Under the pieces are notes generated by a model. It was given only the letters and a program-made list of their open reading frames with translations. It was not told the DNA's origin and did no database searches. From positions 1-51,671 of the forward strand of contig JAUYRZ010000100.1 of assembly GCA_030695565.1 (NCBI GenBank): 51,671 bases of DNA, read 5' to 3'. Positions 8,838 through 17,308 of this stretch are shown piece by piece (the first letter of the stretch is position 1; every line of letters begins with the position of its first letter). A program made the translations under genes and the position numbers. The stretch is from Archangium sp. Lineage in GTDB: Bacteria; Myxococcota; Myxococcia; Myxococcales; Myxococcaceae.

Positions 8838-9854
8838 ATGACGAACCAACGGATGAAGGTGGCCCTGTTCGACGCGCATGGCTACGACCGCGAGTCGTTC
8901 ACCGCTGCAAACGAGCACGTGGGCCACCAGATCACCTTCGTCGAACCGCGCCTCACCGGTGAGACCGCTCCGCTGGCCGCGGGGCACGACGTGGCGTGCT
9001 CCTTCGTCAACGACCGGGTGAACGAGGCGGCGCTGGCGGCGCTCCAGCAAGGCGGCGTTCGCCTCATCGCGTTGCGCTCGGCTGGGTACAACCACGTGGA
9101 TCTCACCGCTGCCGCCCGTCTCGGGCTGAAGATCGTGCGCGTGCCCGAGTACTCGCCCTACGCCGTGGCTGAACACGCGGTCGCTTTGGTGCTGGCGCTC
9201 AATCGCAAGATTCACCGGGCCTACGCCCGGGTGCGTGAGTGGAACTTCTCGCTCGAGGGGCTCGTCGGCTTCGATCTCCACGGCAAGACGGTGGGGCTCA
9301 TCGGCACGGGGAAGATCGGCCGGGTCGCGGCCTCCATCTTCCGCGGCTTCGGCTGCAGAGTGCTGGCGTACGACGTGAAACAAGATGCCCAGGCCGCCGC
9401 GCAGTACGCCGACCTCGCGACGATCTACCGGGAGGCCGACATCCTCTCGCTGCACGTGCCGCTGACGCCGGCGACGCACCACATGATCGACGAGAAGGCA
9501 CTTTCGACGATGAAGCGCGGGATCATGCTCATCAACACCGGCCGCGGCGCGCTCATCGACAGCCGGGCGCTGATCACCTCACTCAAGACGGGCCACGTCG
9601 GCGCGGCCGGGCTCGACGTCTACGAGGAGGAAGAAGGCATCTTCTTCCGCGATCTCTCCGACAAGGTGCTTCAGGACGACGTGCTCGCGCGGCTGCTCAC
9701 CTTCCCCAACGTGCTGGTGACCTCGCATCAGGCCTTTCTCACCCGCGAGGCGCTGTCGAACATCGCCACCACCACGCTCGCCAACATCACCGCGTTCGAG
9801 CGCGGCGAGAAACTCGAGAACGAGGTCCTGGCGCAGCAGCTGATCCAGCCCTGA
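8838..9854 (+). CDS. ldhA: D-lactate dehydrogenase (2-hydroxyacid dehydrogenase family)
   Basis: NAD-dependent reduction of pyruvate to D-lactate is the likely reaction. The 338 aa protein has the D-2-hydroxyacid dehydrogenase fold, with the Rossmann motif GTGKIG at 156-161. Catalytic Arg236 (in NTGRGAL), a Glu in the YEEEE segment (263-266) and His297 (in SHQAF) fall almost exactly where they do in E. coli LdhA. The long YEEEEGIFFRD segment is also typical of the fermentative LdhA branch. A second Met five codons in (MKVALFD) is a possible alternative start. It ends at a stem-loop shared with the convergent rpmE. Confidence 0.92.
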   Translation: MTNQRMKVALFDAHGYDRESFTAANEHVGHQITFVEPRLTGETAPLAAGHDVACSFVNDRVNEAALAALQQGGVRLIALRSAGYNHVDLTAAARLGLKIVRVPEYSPYAVAEHAVALVLALNRKIHRAYARVREWNFSLEGLVGFDLHGKTVGLIGTGKIGRVAASIFRGFGCRVLAYDVKQDAQAAAQYADLATIYREADILSLHVPLTPATHHMIDEKALSTMKRGIMLINTGRGALIDSRALITSLKTGHVGAAGLDVYEEEEGIFFRDLSDKVLQDDVLARLLTFPNVLVTSHQAFLTREALSNIATTTLANITAFERGEKLENEVLAQQLIQP

Positions 9855-9867
9855 GGCCCGCAATGAA

Positions 9868-9900
9868 GAAGGCCGACGGGGACGAGCCCCATCGGCCTTC
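9868..9900. terminator. Bidirectional stem-loop between ldhA and rpmE
   Basis: Arms GAAGGCCGACGGGG (9868-9881) and CCCCATCGGCCTTC (9887-9900) pair over 14 positions with one mismatch and a five-base loop. It lies between two convergent genes and probably ends transcription of both. No long T-run follows on either strand. Confidence 0.65.
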
Positions 9901-9921
9901 GTACGACTGAGCTGCAGAAAA

Positions 9922-10164
9922 TCAGCTCTGCGACTTGATCGGCACAGCCGCGACGGGCGTGCCCTTCTTCGCGTCGTACTTCTTCTTGAAGCGGTCGATG
10001 CGACCCTGCGTGTCCATCAGCTTGTACTTGCCGGTGAAGAACGGGTGGCAGTTCGAGCACACTTCGACGCCAAACGAGCCGCGGGTCGACTTGGTCTCGA
10101 TGATGTTGCCGCACGCGCAGGTGATGCGGGCGGGCGGGTACACGGGGTGGAGGTCGGCTTTCAT
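9922..10164 (-). CDS. rpmE: 50S ribosomal protein L31, zinc-binding (C+) form
   Basis: Small ribosomal protein of the large subunit that bridges the subunits. The 80 aa product starts [10 protein letters not shown] and carries four cysteines, C16, C18, C36 and C39, the zinc ligands of the C+ paralogue. The ATG at 10164 is preferred over the frame extension to 10239 because it gives the universal L31 N-terminus and has AAAGG about ten bases upstream. The last ~10 residues after the KKKYDAKKG segment are a short extension. A hairpin (CATCGGG/CCCGATG, 10193-10212) lies in its 5' untranslated region. Confidence 0.96.
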   Translation of the reverse strand: MKADLHPVYPPARITCACGNIIETKSTRGSFGVEVCSNCHPFFTGKYKLMDTQGRIDRFKKKYDAKKGTPVAAVPIKSQS

Positions 10165-10192
10165 TTTTGGACTGCCTTTCAAGGCCGCTTTG

Positions 10193-10212
10193 CATCGGGG
10201 CAATTCCCGATG
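10193..10212 (-). other. Hairpin in the frzF-rpmE interval
   Basis: Perfect 7-base inverted repeat CATCGGG / CCCGATG with a six-base loop, 29 bases upstream of the rpmE start and about 80 bases after the frzF stop. It could be a weak terminator for the frz operon or part of the rpmE leader. No T-run follows. Confidence 0.4.
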
Positions 10213-10270
10213 GACCAGCGGGGGCTCTCTCTTAACCATGGTTGGGGTGGCCCGGCAACACAGCCGTATG

Positions 10271-10289
10271 CCCTCTCCCCGACCCTCGA
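10271..10289. repeat. Partial copy of the CCCTCTCC palindromic repeat
   Basis: Half copy (CCCTCTCCCCGACCCTCGA) just after the frzF stop codon; it lacks the second arm of the stem. Confidence 0.6.
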
Positions 10290-10293
10290 GAAA

Positions 10294-11829
10294 CTAGCGT
10301 TCGGAGAGCGCCGCCAACCGGTATTGGGCTGCCTGGGCGATGGCCTCGTTGCTCCGCGGAAGATCGGGAAAGTGCCCAATCAACTCGTGCTTTGGCTGTT
10401 TCCGCTGGGTGATCGCGTTCCGGTAGGCCCGCAGCGCCCCCTCGAGATCGCCCCGCCGCTCGTTCACCTGCCCGAGGAGGTAGTGCCCCACGGCCAGGGT
10501 CGGCTCGAGGAACAACGCCCGGGTCAGCTCGAGCTTGGCGTCATCGAGCTGCCCGCCCTGCATCTCGGCCAGGGCCGTGTAGAGCCGGGCTTCCACGCAG
10601 AGCGCCTCACGAGACAGCGCGTACTGGTACGCCTCGCGGGCCTCATCGAGGTTGCCCATCAACGCGTACACGTTGCCCAGCGTCAGCCGCGCCGCCAGAT
10701 CGTCCGGTTCTTCATCGGCCAGCCGGCGCGCGGTGCGCAGCGCCTTGGGGAAGTCACCCTTCTCGATGGCCTCGACCACTTCAGCCAGCCGCTCGACGGG
10801 CGTCTTCCGCGGCGTTTCGCGAGGTGCCGGCGGAGGCAACGGAGCGGAGGGTCGCGGAGGGAGCCGGGCCGCTTCCTGCCGCTTCAAGTTGCGCAGCACC
10901 GACTCGACGTCGGTCGGAGATCGTTGCGGAGGGGGCGGGGGCGGAGGTGCGGAGGGCCGCGCCAACGCGGTCACCGGAGCGGGCGCCCGTCGAACGGCCG
11001 AGAGCGGCCGCTGGTACGCGAAGGTGCCGCCCACTTCGACCATCTCGAAGCGCGTGCTGATCTTGAAGAGGCTCTCCGAGTAGCCCAGGAACATCCAGCC
11101 GCCGGGCCGGAGCGACTCGTAGAAGCGCTCCATCACGCCGACGATGGTCGGTTGATCGAAGTAGATGATCACGTTGCGGCAGAAGATCACGTCGAGTGAC
11201 TTCGCCAGCACCTGCGTCCACACCGGAGCGGCGAGGTTGTGCCCCTCGAAGCGAATGAGATCGCGCACCGGCTGCACCAGCTGGTAGCCGCCTTCGACCG
11301 GCGCGAAGAAACGCGAGATGCGATCTTCACTCACGCCCACCAGGCGGCGCGCGGGGAAGAAGGCGCGCGAGGCCGACTCGGTGGCAGCGGGGTTGAGATC
11401 GGTGGCGAGGATGTCGACGGTGGCCGGGGTCTCACCGCGCTCGAGCGCGACGATCGAGAGCGAGTACGGCTCTTCACCGGTGGCGCAACCGGCAGACCAG
11501 AGCTTCGTCTGGCGTGCCTCGAGGCGGCCTCGCTCCATCACCTGGGGGAGCACGTTGCGCTCGAAGGCGAGGAACTGGCGCGTGTCGCGGAAGAACTCGG
11601 TCTTCCCGACGGTGACCAGCGGAATGAGGGAGCGGAGTTCTTGCTCACCTGCGCGCTGCTTGAGCCGGCCCACGTATTCGGTGGCGTCGGTGAGGCCCAG
11701 CGCGGGCATGCGGGCCTGGAGCGCCAGGCGCAGGCCGTAATAGCCGTCGGGCGTGATCTTGAGGCCCGCGCGCTCGAGCAGCAGCGCGGCCAGTTGTTCG
11801 AGGGAAGGCCTCTCGATGCTCAGGGTCAT
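10294..11829 (-). CDS. frzF: FrzF: CheR-type chemoreceptor methyltransferase with C-terminal TPR domain
   Basis: Methylates glutamates of the FrzCD receptor with S-adenosylmethionine, setting adaptation. The 511 aa product has a CheR N-terminal helical domain (~5-80), the SAM-binding catalytic domain (~80-285, motif SAGCATGEEPYSL and the conserved FCRNVIIYFD), a Pro-rich linker (~290-355), and tetratricopeptide-like repeats (~360-490). The CheR-TPR fusion is characteristic of M. xanthus FrzF. It is the last gene of the operon; its ATG overlaps the frzG stop (ATGA, 11826-11829). Confidence 0.93.
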   Translation of the reverse strand: MTLSIERPSLEQLAALLLERAGLKITPDGYYGLRLALQARMPALGLTDATEYVGRLKQRAGEQELRSLIPLVTVGKTEFFRDTRQFLAFERNVLPQVMERGRLEARQTKLWSAGCATGEEPYSLSIVALERGETPATVDILATDLNPAATESASRAFFPARRLVGVSEDRISRFFAPVEGGYQLVQPVRDLIRFEGHNLAAPVWTQVLAKSLDVIFCRNVIIYFDQPTIVGVMERFYESLRPGGWMFLGYSESLFKISTRFEMVEVGGTFAYQRPLSAVRRAPAPVTALARPSAPPPPPPPQRSPTDVESVLRNLKRQEAARLPPRPSAPLPPPAPRETPRKTPVERLAEVVEAIEKGDFPKALRTARRLADEEPDDLAARLTLGNVYALMGNLDEAREAYQYALSREALCVEARLYTALAEMQGGQLDDAKLELTRALFLEPTLAVGHYLLGQVNERRGDLEGALRAYRNAITQRKQPKHELIGHFPDLPRSNEAIAQAAQYRLAALSER

Positions 11830-12869
11830 CGGGTGACGCCCTCACCCCGACCCTCGCCCGAAGGGAAAGGGAGAAGCCACTTCACGAGTTGGGCGCCAAT
11901 GTCATCGAGCGGCAGGACCAGCTCTGCTGCGCCGATCGACACGGCTTCTCCGGGCATGCCGAACACCACGCTCGAGGCGCGATCCTGCGCGATGGTGTGG
12001 CCACCCGCTTTCCGAATCTCTTCCAGGCCTCGCGCCCCATCGCGCCCCATGCCGGTGAGTACGACGCCGATCGCCCGGTTGGAGAAACTCTGCGCCACGC
12101 TCCGCAACAGCAGATCGCACGACGGCTTGAAGCCACCGAGCGGCGGGCCGTCTTCGAGGCGCATCACCCCGCTCGGGCTGACGGTCAGGTGCAGGTGCGA
12201 CGGCGCGATGAAGAACTCCGACTTGACCAGCCGCTGACCCTCTGCCGCTTCGTGCACCCGATGGCCCGTCTCCGAAGCCAACCAGCGCGCGAGATCGTCG
12301 GAGAAGCCAGGGGTGATGTGCTGGCAGATCACCACCGGCGCGGGAAAATCGGCCGGCAGATCCGCGAGCACCTCCAACAGCGCCTTGGGGCCGCCCAGAG
12401 ACGCCGCGATGGCCACCACCGAATAGTCGGGCCGAATCATCGGCAGCCCCGCCGAGGTGCGCCGTTTGCGCCCGCGGGGATGCCGCACCACGGAGATCGA
12501 CGAGAGCAGCACCAGGTGCTTGCGCAAGGCCGACTCCGCCTTCGCGTCGTGCGTCAGCGGTATCGAGACCACCTCGAGCGCGCCGGCATCGAGCAACGCG
12601 AACGCCGCCTGCCTCGCCACGGGAGAGGCCACCAACAACACGATGGGCCGGGGCGCGTCAGACATCACCCGCTCCACCAGCCGCAGCACCTCGGTCGAGG
12701 CGTCGACCACCTCGATCAGCAGCAGCTTCGGGTTGACCCTTCGAACGAGCTCGAGCGCCAGGCTCGGCGGCGTCGCGTCACCCGCCCTGGTGAGCTCGCC
12801 TTCGAACACCCAGCCCAGGCGCGCCGCCGCGGTGCCACTGGTGTCGACGAGGAGCGTGGTGCAGCTCAC
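11826..12869 (-). CDS. frzG: FrzG: CheB-type methylesterase with degenerate receiver-like domain
   Basis: Removes methyl groups from FrzCD. The 347 aa protein has the catalytic triad Ser157 (AASLGGP), His184 (CQHITPGF) and Asp277 (TGMGRDG). The N-terminal ~125 residues look like a receiver fold but lack the acidic pair (LLVDTSG) and have Glu53 (LLIEV) where the phospho-accepting Asp would be, so phosphorylation is unlikely. The C-terminal 14 residues (FPSGEGRGEGVTR region) are encoded by a copy of the dispersed palindromic repeat. GTG start; its first bases overlap the frzE stop (GTGA). Confidence 0.92.
   Translation of the reverse strand: MSCTTLLVDTSGTAAARLGWVFEGELTRAGDATPPSLALELVRRVNPKLLLIEVVDASTEVLRLVERVMSDAPRPIVLLVASPVARQAAFALLDAGALEVVSIPLTHDAKAESALRKHLVLLSSISVVRHPRGRKRRTSAGLPMIRPDYSVVAIAASLGGPKALLEVLADLPADFPAPVVICQHITPGFSDDLARWLASETGHRVHEAAEGQRLVKSEFFIAPSHLHLTVSPSGVMRLEDGPPLGGFKPSCDLLLRSVAQSFSNRAIGVVLTGMGRDGARGLEEIRKAGGHTIAQDRASSVVFGMPGEAVSIGAAELVLPLDDIGAQLVKWLLPFPSGEGRGEGVTR
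11839..11873. repeat. Palindromic repeat copy inside the frzG reading frame
   Basis: CCCTCACCCCGACCCTCGCCCG followed by AAGGGAAAGGGAG, in the opposite orientation to the copies at 6090 and 18803. It encodes the extreme C-terminus of FrzG. Confidence 0.65.
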
Positions 12870-15127
12870 GTGAGCCGATCAATGGTGAGCGCCAGGCTCT
12901 CAACCCCCAGCTCGCCCTTGATGAGGTACGCGTCTGCGCCAGCGTCGAGACCGCGCCGTTTGTCTTCAGGCGAAGCGAGCGAAGAGAGGATGACCACGGG
13001 CACCTTGGCCAGCTCAGCCGATTGTTTGATCCGCCGGGTCAAGCTGAAGCCGTCGAGCCGCGGCATCTGCACGTCGGTGAGGATGAGGTCGAACACCGCG
13101 CTCTGCAGCTTGCTCCAGCCGTCTTCGCCGTCTTGCGCCTCTTCGACGGTGTGACCCAGCGCACGCACCAGCGCGCTCTCGGTGGCCCGGGCGATGGGCG
13201 AGTCGTCGACCAGCAGCACCTTGAGGCGCCGCGTCTGCGAAGCTTCGGTGACCGGCCGCGCCATCTTGCGCACCTCGGTCATGATGTCGGGCACGTGTAG
13301 CAGCACCGCGATGCGCCCGTCTTCCAGCGCCGCCGAGCCTGCGACGAACGGGGCCCCCTTGAGGAAGTCACCGCCCACCGGCTTGACCGCCACCTCGCGC
13401 TCGTCGACGAAACCGTCGACCACCAGCGCCGCGAGATCTTCGCCGTAACGCACCACCACGCAGGGAGGCCGCTCGAACCGCGGGCCGCCGTTGAGCCCGA
13501 GCAACGGGCCCAGCGCCACCATGGTGACCGGCCGGCCGCGGTGCATCACGGCCACGGTGCCCATGATCTCCAGGCGATCTTCAGGGCGGAACCGGGCGAC
13601 CGCTTCGACGTCGGCCGCGGGCATGCCGTACACGTCGTCGCCCATGCGAATGAGCAAGACGCGCATGAGCGCCAGCGACTGGGGCAGGCGCAACGAGACG
13701 GTGGTGCTGCGGCCGATGCGGCTGGTGACGGCGACCGAGCCGCCCAGCGACTCGACCTTCTTTTTCACCACGTCCATGCCGACGCCGCGGCCTGAGAGCT
13801 CGCTGACCTCTTCGCGCGTGGAGAAACCAGCGCGGAAGATGAGCTCCATCGCCTCGCGTTCGGAGAGTGAAGCGGCCTGAGATTCGGTGAGCAGGCGCCG
13901 GCTCACGGCGACCTGACGCAGGCGATCGGGGTCGATACCGCGGCCGTCGTCTTCGATCTCGACGTGCAACATGTCGCCGTCAGCACGGGCGCGCAGGTGA
14001 ATGCGGCCCATCTCAGGCTTGCCCAGGGTGCTGCGCGTATCGGGCCCTTCGATGCCGTGATCGACGCTGTTGCGCAGCAAGTGCACCAACGCGTCGCGCA
14101 GATCGGCGACCAGGCTGCGATCGACGCCGGCGTTGGTGTTGTCGACCACCATCTCGATGTGTTTGTTCTGCGCGTGCGCCAGATCTCGGGCCGCGCGCGG
14201 GAACGCTTCGAACACCGACGCCAGGGGGATCAGGCGCGCCTCCGCCACGTGATCGGCCATCTGCGTGAGGTTGCCGTGCAGCGTGTTGAAGCCGTCAGCG
14301 TGACTGCGCACGAAACGGAAGGCGTCATCGCGCAGCAGGTGGAGATCGCTCTCCATCTGGGCCACGCGCTCGCGCTCCTTGTCGTCGAGCTCCTGCTTCT
14401 CGCTCAGGCGCAGCAGGTTGTCGCCCAGGCGCGAGAAGCGCTCGAACAAGCCTTGAATTTCGGCGCCGCGGAGGCCAGAGCGGGCGCTCTCGACCAGGAG
14501 GTCTCCGGCGAGCAGCCCCAGCGCATCGAGGATCTCGACGTTGACGCGGATGCTGCGATCGATCGGCGTGGCCCGTTGCGCAGCCTCTTCGGGAGGCTTG
14601 GGCGCGGGGCTGCTGGCGCGAGGCGCAGCGACGACCCCGGATGGCGCGGTGGGCGCCGGCATCGGAGGAGCCGATTCGGGCTTCTTCGGCGGGGCGAGCC
14701 TGGGCTTGGCCCCCGGGCGCACCGGCTTGAGCGGCGGCACCGGCGTGCCCGCCATCTGCGCCATCTTGGCGGCCATCTCGTTCGACTCGTCGTTGCCCTC
14801 TTTGGCGGCCTCGAGGTCGTCGAGCAGGTCTGAGAGTGCATCGCACGCGTGCAGGAGGAGATCGGTGGCCGCGCGCGTCTCGACCTTCTTCTCGCGCTCG
14901 ACCTTGAGCAGATCCTCGCAGCAATGCGCGATCTGACCGATGGCGGCCAGGCCCAGCATGCGGGCCTCGCCCTTCATCGTGTGGAGCTCGCGCGCCACAC
15001 CTTCGGCCGCGGCATTCGACTCGGGCTTCTCGAGATCGAGAACCCCCAGTTGGATGGCCTGGAGCCGGTCCTGCGTCACCTCCACGAACTTGACGAGGAG
15101 AGACTTCTTGAGGGCCTCGGTATCCAC
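12866..15127 (-). CDS. frzE: FrzE: hybrid CheA histidine kinase with C-terminal receiver
   Basis: Central kinase of the Frz pathway, which autophosphorylates on its HPt domain and passes phosphate to receivers. The 753 aa chain runs: HPt (1-~115, phospho-His49 in ELHTMKG), Pro/Ala-rich linker (~130-195), dimerisation helices, HATPase (LVHLLRNSVDHG, DDGRGIDP), CheW-like domain (~490-625) and a CheY-like receiver (~633-753; acidic pair D641/D642, phospho-Asp685, Lys737). This CheA-CheY fusion is the FrzE architecture of M. xanthus. GTG start with AAGG directly upstream; eight bases after frzCD. Confidence 0.94.
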   Translation of the reverse strand: MDTEALKKSLLVKFVEVTQDRLQAIQLGVLDLEKPESNAAAEGVARELHTMKGEARMLGLAAIGQIAHCCEDLLKVEREKKVETRAATDLLLHACDALSDLLDDLEAAKEGNDESNEMAAKMAQMAGTPVPPLKPVRPGAKPRLAPPKKPESAPPMPAPTAPSGVVAAPRASSPAPKPPEEAAQRATPIDRSIRVNVEILDALGLLAGDLLVESARSGLRGAEIQGLFERFSRLGDNLLRLSEKQELDDKERERVAQMESDLHLLRDDAFRFVRSHADGFNTLHGNLTQMADHVAEARLIPLASVFEAFPRAARDLAHAQNKHIEMVVDNTNAGVDRSLVADLRDALVHLLRNSVDHGIEGPDTRSTLGKPEMGRIHLRARADGDMLHVEIEDDGRGIDPDRLRQVAVSRRLLTESQAASLSEREAMELIFRAGFSTREEVSELSGRGVGMDVVKKKVESLGGSVAVTSRIGRSTTVSLRLPQSLALMRVLLIRMGDDVYGMPAADVEAVARFRPEDRLEIMGTVAVMHRGRPVTMVALGPLLGLNGGPRFERPPCVVVRYGEDLAALVVDGFVDEREVAVKPVGGDFLKGAPFVAGSAALEDGRIAVLLHVPDIMTEVRKMARPVTEASQTRRLKVLLVDDSPIARATESALVRALGHTVEEAQDGEDGWSKLQSAVFDLILTDVQMPRLDGFSLTRRIKQSAELAKVPVVILSSLASPEDKRRGLDAGADAYLIKGELGVESLALTIDRLT

Positions 15128-15134
15128 CTTGGCG

Positions 15135-16367
15135 TCAGTCTGCCTTGAAGCGCTTGATCAGATCCGAGAGCCGGCTGGCGAGCTGCGTGAGCTCGGCGGC
15201 GGCCGACGTGGCCTGCTTGCTGGCCTGCGTGGTCTGGCGCGTGACGTCTTCGATCTCGGCCATGGAGGCCACGACCTGCTCGGTGGCCGTGCGCTGCTGC
15301 TGCGTGGCGAGGTTGATCACCCGGGCGGCATCGCTGGTCTCCTGCACGCCGGCCAGAATGCCTTCGACGGCGCTGGCGGCGACCGAGCCCAGGCGCTCAC
15401 CGGTCTCGGTGGCGGTGCGTGAGGCATCGGCGGCAGACGCTGCGGCCGCGGTGGCTTCACGGATCTCGGTGATGAGGTTTTTGATCTCCTTGGTGGAGTC
15501 CAGGACGTTCTCGGCCAGGCGGCGCATTTCGGCGGCCACGATGGAGAAGCCCTTGCCCGCTTCACCGGCGCGCGAACCTTCGAGGGCGGCGTTGAGGGCG
15601 AGCAGGTCGGAGCGATCGGCGATCTCGTCGATCACCTCGACCACCGTGCCGATGCGCTCGACGCGGCGCAGCAGCTTGGTGATCGACTCGGACACCGCGA
15701 TGCCGTCGGCGCGAATCTGCTGCATCGCCTCGATGAACTCACCGATGGCGCCGCGGCCCGAGCGGGCGGAGTTGAGGGTCTCTTCAGCCACGCGCGCCAC
15801 GGCGCCGGCGTTCTCGGCGATCTGGGCCGAGGCGTGCTTCAGCTCTTCCATCGTGGCGGTCGTCTCGTGAATCGCGGCGGCCTGCTCGGTGGAAGACGAC
15901 TCGTGCTGGGTCGACGCCGCGAGCACTTCGTTGGCAGAGGAAGAAAGCCGGAGCGCCGCTTCGTTGATCTCCCGCACGAAGGTGCGCAGCGTGTCGATCA
16001 CCTTGGAGAAGCCGTCGAGCAACGGGTCGATCACCGGGTCATCGATGGGCGTCCATTGGAAAGTCGTCAGGTCGCCGTGGCTCACCAGGGCGGAGAGGGC
16101 CGACTGGGCCGACTCGAGCAGGTGCTGCATCTCTTCGCGGCGGGAGACGGCGGTCTTCTGCTCGGAGCCGACGCGGGTGAGCAGATCGTTGAGAAGGGTG
16201 GCCAGCTCCTTCTGCTCGCCCGACAGGCCCTTCACGTCGACGCGGTTGACGTAGTTGCCCGCGGCGGCGGCGCGCAGCACCCCGATGAAAGGGTCGCTGC
16301 CCCTGGTGCCGGCAGCTGCAGCGGAAGACTTCTTCTTCTTGGGAGGCTCGTTCGTGTCAGTGGCCAT
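15135..16367 (-). CDS. frzCD: FrzCD: cytoplasmic methyl-accepting chemotaxis protein
   Basis: Soluble chemoreceptor that activates FrzE; in M. xanthus it is nucleoid-associated. The 410 aa product has no membrane segment and no periplasmic domain. The N-terminus is Lys-rich (PPKKKKSS, residues 8-15), followed by a variable helical region and a long coiled-coil signalling domain. The receptor tip reads EIADRSDLLALNAALEGSRA. The ATG at 16367 is chosen over the frame extension to 16451 because AAGGA lies upstream and the extension overlaps frzB. It overlaps the end of frzB by 11 bases, which suggests translational coupling. Confidence 0.94.
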   Translation of the reverse strand: MATDTNEPPKKKKSSAAAAGTRGSDPFIGVLRAAAAGNYVNRVDVKGLSGEQKELATLLNDLLTRVGSEQKTAVSRREEMQHLLESAQSALSALVSHGDLTTFQWTPIDDPVIDPLLDGFSKVIDTLRTFVREINEAALRLSSSANEVLAASTQHESSSTEQAAAIHETTATMEELKHASAQIAENAGAVARVAEETLNSARSGRGAIGEFIEAMQQIRADGIAVSESITKLLRRVERIGTVVEVIDEIADRSDLLALNAALEGSRAGEAGKGFSIVAAEMRRLAENVLDSTKEIKNLITEIREATAAAASAADASRTATETGERLGSVAASAVEGILAGVQETSDAARVINLATQQQRTATEQVVASMAEIEDVTRQTTQASKQATSAAAELTQLASRLSDLIKRFKAD

Positions 16368-16731
16368 GGGGGAGTTCCTTCGGGTCGCTGGGGACCGTTG
16401 AGAGGAGATCGATGAGGAGCACGGTGGCGTCGCCGTCGAGCCAGGCTCCAATGGAAAAGCGGGCCGCGTTGACCGCGGGGGGCATGCGGCGAAGAGAATT
16501 GAGGGGCACCCGGGAGACGCCCATCACCTGATCGACGGTGAGGCGGCGTTCATGACCGCGGCCGATCTCGAAGACCAGCGAGCGGCCCCCCACGGCGGGC
16601 GGGCCCAATGGCTGGCCGACGCTTTCGGTGGGTTCGTGAATGTCGATGCGGCGCACCTGGGTGAGATCGGCCCCGTAGCGGATGCCGGCCACGTCGAAGA
16701 TCACCAGATCGATCATCTCGGGGGCGTTCAC
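16357..16731 (-). CDS. frzB: FrzB: CheW-like coupling protein
   Basis: Small scaffold protein of the CheW family, 124 aa, expected to modulate the FrzCD-FrzE complex. Visible CheW features are the first beta strands (IDLVIFDVAGIRYGADL), a central VGGRSLVFEIG segment, and the closing VLLIDLLSTVP. It is shorter than a classical CheW. The frame is open further upstream, but that part is the shadow of frzA. The GTG at 16731 overlaps the frzA stop as GTGA, the same coupling seen at other junctions in this operon. Assigned to FrzB by position and size; sequence alone says only CheW-like. Confidence 0.82.
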   Translation of the reverse strand: MNAPEMIDLVIFDVAGIRYGADLTQVRRIDIHEPTESVGQPLGPPAVGGRSLVFEIGRGHERRLTVDQVMGVSRVPLNSLRRMPPAVNAARFSIGAWLDGDATVLLIDLLSTVPSDPKELPHGH

Positions 16732-17273
16732 CTGGCCACCGACTTCTGCCGGGCCGACTGCACCACCCGGGGCAGGTGGAGCAGGCTCAACGAGCCCAGC
16801 TCGCGCGACTGCACCACGCCCTCGAGGAACTCCTGGCTGGTGCCCGAGCCCGCGGGGGCGGGCATCTTGTCGGCCACGAAGATGCGGCGAAGGCCAATCA
16901 CGTGATCCGCCAGGAAGCCGACCACCTGCCCTCCGGCCTCGCTGATGAAGAGCCGGGTGCGGTTGGTGGGCTTGCTTTCGCCCTGGCCGATGAAGCGCAG
17001 CAGGTCGATGAGCGGCACCACTTCGCCTCGATGGCCGACCACGCCGAGGAGAAAAGAGGGTGAACGGGGCAGCGGCGTGAGCAGCCCCATGCGGGTGACT
17101 TCGCGCACGTGTTCCGAGCGAACACCGAGCGTGAGGTCTCCACAACGGAAGACGAAAAACTCTTCATCGGGGCGCGCGATCGTCGCCGAAGCACGATCGG
17201 GAGCAGCGGCAAGAGCACGTTGAAGCAGGGAAGGTTCCAAGACGAAGGACACAGCGTAGCGAAATGCGCTCAC
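16728..17273 (-). CDS. frzA: FrzA: CheW-type adaptor protein
   Basis: Adaptor linking the FrzCD receptor to the FrzE kinase. The 181 aa product contains a full CheW domain from about residue 38 (FFVFRCGDLTLGVRSEHVREV; GVVGHRGEVVPLIDL; VVGFLADHVIGL). The first ~35 residues are outside the domain. The start is uncertain: GTG at 17273 and GTG at 17252 are both possible and neither has a clear Shine-Dalgarno sequence. It is the first gene of the frz operon, with only 35 bases between this start and the divergent frzZ. Confidence 0.88.
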   Translation of the reverse strand: MSAFRYAVSFVLEPSLLQRALAAAPDRASATIARPDEEFFVFRCGDLTLGVRSEHVREVTRMGLLTPLPRSPSFLLGVVGHRGEVVPLIDLLRFIGQGESKPTNRTRLFISEAGGQVVGFLADHVIGLRRIFVADKMPAPAGSGTSQEFLEGVVQSRELGSLSLLHLPRVVQSARQKSVAR

Positions 17274-17308
17274 AGACCGGGGGGAAAAGTCTGCTAGATA
17301 CCCGCGTC

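Noticed and set aside
11889-13154. 421-codon frame opposite frzG and frzE
   Set aside because: Arg/Gln/His-rich translation with no recognisable motif, fully antisense to real catalytic motifs.
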